This document shows positions 14,153 to 19,198 of a stretch of 19,198 bases of DNA, one piece after another. The notes under the pieces are model-generated. The model was given only the letters and a program-made list of their open reading frames with translations, did no database searches and was not told the DNA's origin. A program made the position numbers and the translations under genes. Within the stretch, counting starts at the first letter, position 1. Each line of letters begins with the position of its first letter. Source of the stretch: Rhodospirillaceae bacterium (GTDB lineage Bacteria; Pseudomonadota; Alphaproteobacteria; Micavibrionales; UBA2020); assembly GCA_003524565.1 (NCBI GenBank), contig DQGU01000064.1:824-20021 (forward strand). The letters run 5' to 3'.

Positions 14153-14629
14153 ATGTCTCAGGCCACCCTTGTCTCGCTTCAACTGCTGCCCCATGCAAAG
14201 GGCCTGAACCTGCCGCAATACGCAACCGCACTTTCCGCCGGCGTTGACCTTGAAGCCGCCGTTGACGCGCCCATGACGCTGAAGCCGGGCGAGCGCGCGC
14301 TGGTACCCACGGGGCTTGCGATGGCACTGCCTGCGGGCTTCGAAGCGCAAATCCGCCCCCGCTCCGGCCTTGCTTTTAAAAACGGCGTGACGGTTCTCAA
14401 CAGCCCCGGCACGATTGATGCCGACTACCGCGGCGAAGTCAAAGTGCTGCTCATCAACCACGGCCAGCAGGATTTTGTGATTGAACGCGGCATGCGCATT
14501 GCGCAGATGGTTATTGCCCCCTTCACGCAAGTATCGTGGGGCGTTGTCGATACGCTCGACGAAACGGCGCGCGGCGCAGGCGGCTTTGGTTCTACCGGTG
14601 TGGAAAAAGCCGTCAAGAAAGCCGTTTAA
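14153..14629 (+). CDS. dut: deoxyuridine 5'-triphosphate nucleotidohydrolase (dUTPase)
   Basis: Trimeric dUTPase that hydrolyses dUTP to dUMP and pyrophosphate, keeping uracil out of DNA and feeding dTMP synthesis. It has 158 residues, the usual length. All five family motifs are present: I, SAGVDLEA (28-35); II, RPRSGLA (69-75); III, GTIDADYRGEV (86-96, catalytic D89); IV, RGMRIAQMVI (112-121); V, RGAGGFGSTG (140-149), which closes over the active site. GGAG precedes the ATG. cysK follows after 5 bp, so the two are probably co-transcribed. Identification is firm. Confidence 0.97.
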   Translation: MSQATLVSLQLLPHAKGLNLPQYATALSAGVDLEAAVDAPMTLKPGERALVPTGLAMALPAGFEAQIRPRSGLAFKNGVTVLNSPGTIDADYRGEVKVLLINHGQQDFVIERGMRIAQMVIAPFTQVSWGVVDTLDETARGAGGFGSTGVEKAVKKAV

Positions 14630-14634
14630 TCACC

Positions 14635-15573
14635 ATGCGCATTCACGACCACATCTGGCAAACCGTCGGCGGTACGCCGCTGGTGCGCATCCCGCGTCTG
14701 TCCGCCGAGTATGGCGCGAAGGCGGATATCGTCCTGAAGCTGGAATTTTTCAACCCGCTTTCCAGCGTCAAAGACCGCCTCGCCCTCGCCCTGATTGAAG
14801 CGGCCGAGCATGACGGCAAAATCGGCAAAGACACACTGATTGTGGAGCCGACATCCGGCAACACGGGCATCGGCCTTGCCTTCATCTGCGCGGCCAAAGG
14901 CTATCGCCTGCAACTGGTCATGCCCGAAAGCATGTCGTATGAACGCCGCAAGATGCTGCGTTTGATGGGCGCGGAGCTTGTGCTCACCCCCGCCGACCAA
15001 GGCATGAAAGGCGCCGTCGCCAAAGCGCAGGAAATCGTGTCGACAAACCCCGATGCTTTTATGCCCCAGCAATTCGACAACCCCGCCAACGCCGACACCC
15101 ACCGCCGCACAACGGCGGAGGAAATCTGGAGCGACACCGACGGCAAAGCCGATGTGCTTGTCGCTGGCGTCGGCACGGGCGGCACCCTGACAGGCGTTGC
15201 GCAGGCACTCAAGGCGCGCAAGCCGGGATTCAAAGCCATCGCCATCGAACCCGCCGACAGCCCCGTTTTGTCGGGCGGTCAGCCGGGGGCTCATAAAATT
15301 CAGGGCATCGGCGCAGGTTTTGTCCCAGCCGTTCTTGATACCACACTGATTGATGAAATCATGACCGTCAGCAACGATGACGCCTATGCCATGATGCGCA
15401 AGGTGGCAAAAACTGAAGGTATTCCCGTCGGCGTTTCTTCCGGCGCGGCCATTCACGCCGCCCTGAAACTTGCCGCGCGCGATGATATGGCGGGCAAAAT
15501 GATTGTCACCATCGTGCCGAGCATGGCGGAGCGTTACCTTTCCCTCCCGCCCTTCAAAGACCTTGAAGGATAA
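14635..15573 (+). CDS. cysK: cysteine synthase A (O-acetylserine sulfhydrylase)
   Basis: PLP-dependent fold-type II enzyme that makes cysteine from O-acetylserine and sulfide in the cytosol. It has 312 residues. The PLP lysine is K46 in NPLSSVKDR; PTSGNTGIGLAF is the substrate-binding loop; GVGTGGTLTGVAQ holds the PLP phosphate; PVGVSSGAA is the conserved serine loop near the C-terminus. It lacks the CBS domains and heme segment of cystathionine beta-synthases, and the length favours CysK over CysM, although sequence alone does not exclude CysM. The frame is open from 14536 inside dut, but the ATG at 14635 gives the family start (HDHIWQTVGGTPLVRI). No strong ribosome-binding site is present, so coupling to dut is likely. 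Confidence 0.93.
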   Translation: MRIHDHIWQTVGGTPLVRIPRLSAEYGAKADIVLKLEFFNPLSSVKDRLALALIEAAEHDGKIGKDTLIVEPTSGNTGIGLAFICAAKGYRLQLVMPESMSYERRKMLRLMGAELVLTPADQGMKGAVAKAQEIVSTNPDAFMPQQFDNPANADTHRRTTAEEIWSDTDGKADVLVAGVGTGGTLTGVAQALKARKPGFKAIAIEPADSPVLSGGQPGAHKIQGIGAGFVPAVLDTTLIDEIMTVSNDDAYAMMRKVAKTEGIPVGVSSGAAIHAALKLAARDDMAGKMIVTIVPSMAERYLSLPPFKDLEG

Positions 15574-15594
15574 AACCCCGCAACGGAGCGCTTG

Positions 15595-15960
15595 ATGAAA
15601 AAAACGCCATTCTCTGCCTTGTTTTGCCTTTTCCTTCTCGCCGGTTGCATGTCGGCGGAACAGGAAAATAATCTACGCTATGTCGATGCGACCTACGGCA
15701 AAACTATTTATCAGGAATACAAAGACGATAAAGACGCGTGGCGCATTTTCGACAGACCCGACCTTGGCAAGATGGGCGTAAGCCTCAGCATGGATAAAAC
15801 CATCGCGCTTGGCAAAAACTACGGCGGCAACTGGCCGGGCAAGGCAGATTTCCGCAGCGCGGCCGCAGGGTTTTTCAAACAGGCGCGCAGAAACTGTTCG
15901 ATTACAGCCGACAAAACCCTGTCGCCGACAGGCTATGAATTCAGCTACGCATGTAAGTAA
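15595..15960 (+). CDS. small lipoprotein of unknown function
   Basis: A 121-residue protein with a lipoprotein signal: basic MKK, hydrophobic core, and lipobox LAGC with the acylated Cys at residue 18, followed by MSAE. Residue +2 is Met rather than Asp, so outer-membrane sorting is expected by the usual rule. The mature part is short, rich in Lys and Asp, and has two further cysteines (RRNCSI and SYACK-end) that may pair. I do not recognise the domain. GGAG (15585-15588) precedes the ATG by 6 nt; the adjacent TTG at 15592 is less likely. It follows cysK by 21 bp on the same strand and is ended by a strong terminator, so it is probably the last gene of the dut-cysK unit. Confidence 0.75.
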   Translation: MKKTPFSALFCLFLLAGCMSAEQENNLRYVDATYGKTIYQEYKDDKDAWRIFDRPDLGKMGVSLSMDKTIALGKNYGGNWPGKADFRSAAAGFFKQARRNCSITADKTLSPTGYEFSYACK

Positions 15961-15978
15961 CCACCGCCGCGCTGAAAT

Positions 15979-16010
15979 AAAAAAGGCCGCATTTGATTGC
16001 GGCCTTTTTT
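15979..16010. terminator. bidirectional rho-independent terminator
   Basis: The 13-bp perfect stem AAAAAAGGCCGCA (15979-15991) and TGCGGCCTTTTTT (15998-16010) encloses a TTTGAT loop, with T-runs on both strands. It lies between the convergent lipoprotein gene (plus) and small membrane protein gene (minus) and probably ends both. Confidence 0.92.
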
Positions 16011-16028
16011 GTATTTTTCATCCGGTGA

Positions 16029-16478
16029 TTATTGACCCGGCGGTTTCGGCTGTGCGGTGGGTGCGGCAGCGGGCGCTGCCTTGGGCGCAGCTTCCGCCTG
16101 GACACCAGGCTTCACGCTTTGCGCGAAATCGTTTTTGGATGTTGCAGCAGGGTCGAACGAAGACGGCGCTTCGGCTTGCTGCGGCGCGCGCGGCGCTTCG
16201 GCGGTGGCTTTCTGGCTGCGGCTATTCCACCAGCTGCGCAGGCTGTTCATGTCCTTGGTCGCGTGGGTGGACAGGTCTGCCCAGAATTCTTTGACGTCAT
16301 TTTTCACGCGGTCCAGAAACTCGGCGCGGTCTTTGCGCACGGCAACCGTAATGGCGGCGGCGGCCACCAACGGCACCGAAACGAAGGGTGCAGCAGTCAG
16401 CAGGAAAGCGCCCGTGGCGAAGGCGCCCGTCGCGGCCAGATAGGCGGTGGTTTTATTGATTTTGGGTTCGTTGGACAT
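16029..16478 (-). CDS. small membrane protein with Ala/Pro-rich tail, function unknown
   Basis: A 149-residue protein. The N-terminal part (about 11-47) is hydrophobic and can form one long or two short membrane helices around Pro31-Pro36. An amphipathic charged stretch follows (48-90, RKDRAEFLDRVKNDVKEF and a WW pair at 83-84), then an Ala/Pro/Gln-rich, probably disordered tail ending PKPPGQ. I recognise no domain. GAGGGG lies 8 nt before the ATG. A near-consensus promoter and a strong terminator mean it is transcribed alone. It diverges from mutS and converges on the lipoprotein gene. The tail end is identical to that of the isochorismatase-family protein. Confidence 0.7.
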   Translation of the reverse strand: MSNEPKINKTTAYLAATGAFATGAFLLTAAPFVSVPLVAAAAITVAVRKDRAEFLDRVKNDVKEFWADLSTHATKDMNSLRSWWNSRSQKATAEAPRAPQQAEAPSSFDPAATSKNDFAQSVKPGVQAEAAPKAAPAAAPTAQPKPPGQ

Positions 16479-16547
16479 GGTTATTCCCCTCTTTGACGTT
16501 GTTGTTTAATCAAAATGGCTTAATGGATTGTTTTGAGACAGGCGGCC

Positions 16548-16575
16548 ATTTTACCCGCGCATTATGTCATGTCAA
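16548..16575 (-). promoter_or_regulatory. strong promoter of the small membrane protein gene
   Basis: On the minus strand a perfect TTGACA (16570-16575) and TAAAAT (16548-16553, 5 of 6) are 16 bp apart. Transcription would start near 16541, giving a leader of about 62 nt. It is one of the best consensus matches in the window and implies substantial expression. Confidence 0.7.
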
Positions 16576-16624
16576 GGAAGATAAAACCGTTGTTTCCCCC
16601 ATAAAAAAGCCCTAAAAAAGCATT

Positions 16625-19198
16625 ATGAAACCACAAACCGCCCCCATGACCGACGCGTCCGACGAGGACAGCCAGAGCGCGAGCCTGTCTAGCGCGCAGC
16701 TGACGCCCATGATGTCGCAGTACATGGACGTCAAACAGCGGTATCCGGACTGCCTTGTGTTTTACCGCATGGGCGATTTTTACGAATTGTTTATGGACGA
16801 TGCGGTGAAGGCCAGCGCAGCGCTGGATATCACCCTGACCAAACGCGGCAGCAAGGGCGAAGACATTCCCATGTGCGGCGTGCCATGGCACAGCCACGAG
16901 GCCTACCTCGCCCGTCTTATCCGCATGGGGTTCAAAGTCGCGATTTGCGAACAGGTCGAAACCCCCGAAGAAGCCAAACAGCGCGGCGGGTACAAGGCAT
17001 TGGTGCGCCGCGATGTCACGCGCGTGGTGACGCAAGGCACCCTGACCGAAGACACGCTGTTGGAAAGCGGCAGCAACAATTACCTCTCCGCCCTTGCCGA
17101 TGTTGCGGGCGCGATTGGCTTTGCATGGCTGGATTTGTCCACGGGCGATTTCACGCTGCAACCTGTTGCGGCGAAAGACCTCGGCGCGACGCTCGGCCGC
17201 GTGGCGCCAGGTGAAATCCTGCTGCCAGAAAAGATGTTGCAGAATACGCAGCTGTTTGAATCGCTGGGCGATTTCAAACGCATTTTGACCGTGCAGCCCA
17301 ACAGCCGTTTTGACAGCGAAAACGCGCGCAAACGCCTTGAATCCCATTTCGGTGTTGCGACGCTGGAAAGCTTCGGCGGCTTTTCGCGCGCGGAAATCGC
17401 CGCCGCGGGCGCGCTGATGGATTACGTCGAGCTGACGCAAAAAGGCAAAGTGCCGCGCCTGTCCGCCCCGCGCCAATTGGCGCTCGGCTCCGTCATGGAA
17501 ATCGACGCGGCCACCCGCCGCAATCTGGAGCTGACCTATACCATGTCGGGGGAGCGTACCGGCAGCCTGCTTTCCGTCATGGATATGACCGTCACGGGCG
17601 CAGGCGCGCGCTTGCTTGCGCGCCATATCGCCATGCCGCTTACAAACCCGCAGCAGATTGAAGAGCGCCTGGACGCCGTCGCCAGTTTTGCCGATAACGG
17701 CAGCCTGCGCAGCGAAACGCGTGAATTTTTGCGCGGCTGCGCGGATATCGAACGCGCCCTCGCCCGTTTGAGCCTCGAGCGCGGTGGCCCCCGCGACCTT
17801 GCCGCCATCGCAGGCACGCTGGCCGCCACAGTCAAGCTGCACCGTTTAATCTCGGCGTCGGTTGACGAGATGCACAAACTGCCCGCGCTGCTGACGCATG
17901 CACTGGCAGCACTGGCCAAATGGGGTTCGCACCATCCGCTGGTCAACCAGCTGGAGCGTGCGCTCAGCGCCGACCTGCCGATGCTCACGCGTGATGGCGG
18001 GTTTATCGCCAGCGGCTATTCGCCCAAATTGGACGAGCTTAAAATGCTGCGCGATAACAGCCGCCAGCATATCGCCAAACTGCAAGGCGACTATGTGCAG
18101 AAAACAGGCGTGAACACCCTTAAAATTAAGCACAATAACGTTATCGGTTATTACATCGAAGTCACATCGAACAACGCCGATAAACTCTTCGGCATGACCG
18201 AAACGTTTATCCACCGCCAGACCATGGCCAGTGCCGCACGCTTCACGACGGTGGAGCTGTCGGAGCTGGAAAGCAAAATATCCGAAGCCGCCGCAAAATC
18301 GCTGGCGCTGGAGCTGGAGATTTTCAAGCAGCTCGCGGACGAAGTCCTCGCCCTTGGTGAAACCATTGCCGCAACGGCCGAAGCCATCGCCGCAATTGAC
18401 GTGGCAAGCGCCCTTGCCGAACTTGCCGTGCGCAACCATTATTGCCGCCCGCGCATTGACGGCACGCTGGCATTTGATATTCAGGGCGGCCGCCACCCCG
18501 TGGTCGAACAGGCGCTGAAAAAACAGCACAATCAGGAATTCATCGCCAATGACTGCCGCTTGGCGGACGACGCGCGGCTCTGGCTTTTGACCGGCCCCAA
18601 CATGGCGGGTAAATCGACCTTCCTGCGCCAAAACGCGCTGATTGCGCTGATGGCGCAGATGGGGTCTTACGTCCCCGCAACCTCTGCGCATATCGGCACG
18701 GTGGACAGGCTGTTCAGCCGCGTCGGCGCGGCGGATGACCTTGCGCGCGGGCGCTCGACCTTTATGGTCGAAATGGTCGAAACGGCCACTATTTTGCACC
18801 AATCCACCGTACGCTCGCTGGTCATTCTGGATGAAATCGGGCGCGGCACGGCGACATACGACGGTTTGTCGATTGCATGGGCGTGCCTTGAACATTTGCA
18901 TGACGTCAATACCTGCCGCGCGCTGTTCGCGACGCATTACCACGAATTGACGTCCCTGACCGAGCGCCTGAAAAATCTTTCCTGCCACACCATGCGCGTG
19001 CGCGAATGGCAGGATAATATTGTGTTCCTGCACGAAGTCGCGCCGGGCACGGCCGACCGCTCTTATGGCGTACATGTCGCCAAGCTGGCCGGTTTGCCGC
19101 CCGCAGTGATTGCGCGCGCCGAACAAGTGCTGGGCATTCTTGAAAACACCAAGAACCCTCTGGACGCTGGCAAAACCATGAGCGACCTGCCGCTGTTC
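16625..19198 (+). CDS. mutS: DNA mismatch repair protein MutS (3' end beyond window)
   Basis: ATPase that recognises mismatches and small loops and starts repair with MutL. 858 codons are present with no stop; the frame runs off the right edge. Domains in order: mismatch-binding domain I with the Phe-X-Glu motif in GDFYELF (F52, E54), connector, core/lever with clamp (about 280-620), and the ATPase domain with Walker A GPNMAGKS (657-664), Walker B LVILDE (732-737) and ATHYHELT. The last visible residues (KTMSDLPLF) are typical just before the short C-terminal region, so only a few dozen residues should be missing. The ATG at 16625 has only a weak ribosome-binding site; in-frame ATGs at 16646 and 16709 are alternatives because residues 1-28 look unconserved. 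I see no clear promoter upstream. Identification is firm. Confidence 0.96.
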   Translation, partial: MKPQTAPMTDASDEDSQSASLSSAQLTPMMSQYMDVKQRYPDCLVFYRMGDFYELFMDDAVKASAALDITLTKRGSKGEDIPMCGVPWHSHEAYLARLIRMGFKVAICEQVETPEEAKQRGGYKALVRRDVTRVVTQGTLTEDTLLESGSNNYLSALADVAGAIGFAWLDLSTGDFTLQPVAAKDLGATLGRVAPGEILLPEKMLQNTQLFESLGDFKRILTVQPNSRFDSENARKRLESHFGVATLESFGGFSRAEIAAAGALMDYVELTQKGKVPRLSAPRQLALGSVMEIDAATRRNLELTYTMSGERTGSLLSVMDMTVTGAGARLLARHIAMPLTNPQQIEERLDAVASFADNGSLRSETREFLRGCADIERALARLSLERGGPRDLAAIAGTLAATVKLHRLISASVDEMHKLPALLTHALAALAKWGSHHPLVNQLERALSADLPMLTRDGGFIASGYSPKLDELKMLRDNSRQHIAKLQGDYVQKTGVNTLKIKHNNVIGYYIEVTSNNADKLFGMTETFIHRQTMASAARFTTVELSELESKISEAAAKSLALELEIFKQLADEVLALGETIAATAEAIAAIDVASALAELAVRNHYCRPRIDGTLAFDIQGGRHPVVEQALKKQHNQEFIANDCRLADDARLWLLTGPNMAGKSTFLRQNALIALMAQMGSYVPATSAHIGTVDRLFSRVGAADDLARGRSTFMVEMVETATILHQSTVRSLVILDEIGRGTATYDGLSIAWACLEHLHDVNTCRALFATHYHELTSLTERLKNLSCHTMRVREWQDNIVFLHEVAPGTADRSYGVHVAKLAGLPPAVIARAEQVLGILENTKNPLDAGKTMSDLPLF

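Noticed and set aside
16562..19126. Two successive 426-residue open frames antisense to mutS
   Set aside because: The equal length is coincidence. The plus strand carries an intact, motif-complete mutS across the whole span.
1..19198. Mobile element, defence island, CRISPR array or prophage
   Set aside because: No transposase, integrase, phage, toxin-antitoxin or repeat-spacer pattern was seen; almost all genes are core metabolism, envelope or repair genes.

Overview
The window reads as ordinary chromosome from an alphaproteobacterium. It is moderately GC-rich by eye and densely packed, with no phage, insertion sequence, CRISPR array, tRNA or rRNA visible. The alphaproteobacterial placement rests on the long SerC type, a non-catalytic NDUFAF6-like squalene/phytoene-synthase relative, TrmFO, UbiE and the style of SerB and MutS. 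A Micavibrionales- or Rhodospirillales-like lineage is possible, but this is inference and cannot be settled without a tree. Both ends cut genes (a DMT transporter on the left, mutS on the right), so this is probably a whole assembly contig.

Left third (1-5143): the 3' part of an EamA transporter converges on serB (minus). serB diverges from serC (plus). A minus-strand gene for a 198-residue protein with an internal duplication sits between serC and serA (plus). Together serA, serC and serB encode all three steps from 3-phosphoglycerate to serine. serC ends in a strong, apparently bidirectional terminator, and serC, serA and the minus gene have recognisable sigma-70-type promoters.

Middle (5144-9196, all plus): a PQ-loop-like membrane protein whose ribosome-binding site and start codon lie within a 14-bp perfect inverted repeat; then a compact group of an exported L,D-transpeptidase, an exported HExxH protein and trmFO (tRNA U54 methylation); then a membrane-anchored methyltransferase-like protein with a poly-alanine tail.

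9193-12317 (minus): a tight three-gene operon, murJ (lipid II flippase), an exported protein of unknown function, and an NDUFAF6-like protein. The last ends in a 4-bp stop-to-stop overlap with the methyltransferase-like gene.

Right third (12478-19198): ubiE (quinone methyltransferase), a cysteine-hydrolase (isochorismatase) family protein with its own near-consensus promoter, dut and cysK (5 bp apart), and a small lipoprotein followed by a bidirectional terminator. A small minus-strand membrane protein comes next, and then mutS, which runs off the right edge. cysK links to the serine genes because O-acetylserine is made from serine.

I found no convincing new multi-gene system. The best leads are the start-codon hairpin at 5154-5204, the duplicated-domain protein between serC and serA, the exported HExxH protein next to an L,D-transpeptidase, an identical PKPPGQ C-terminus on two unrelated proteins, and an out-of-frame 69-bp repeat at the left edge that looks like an assembly artefact.
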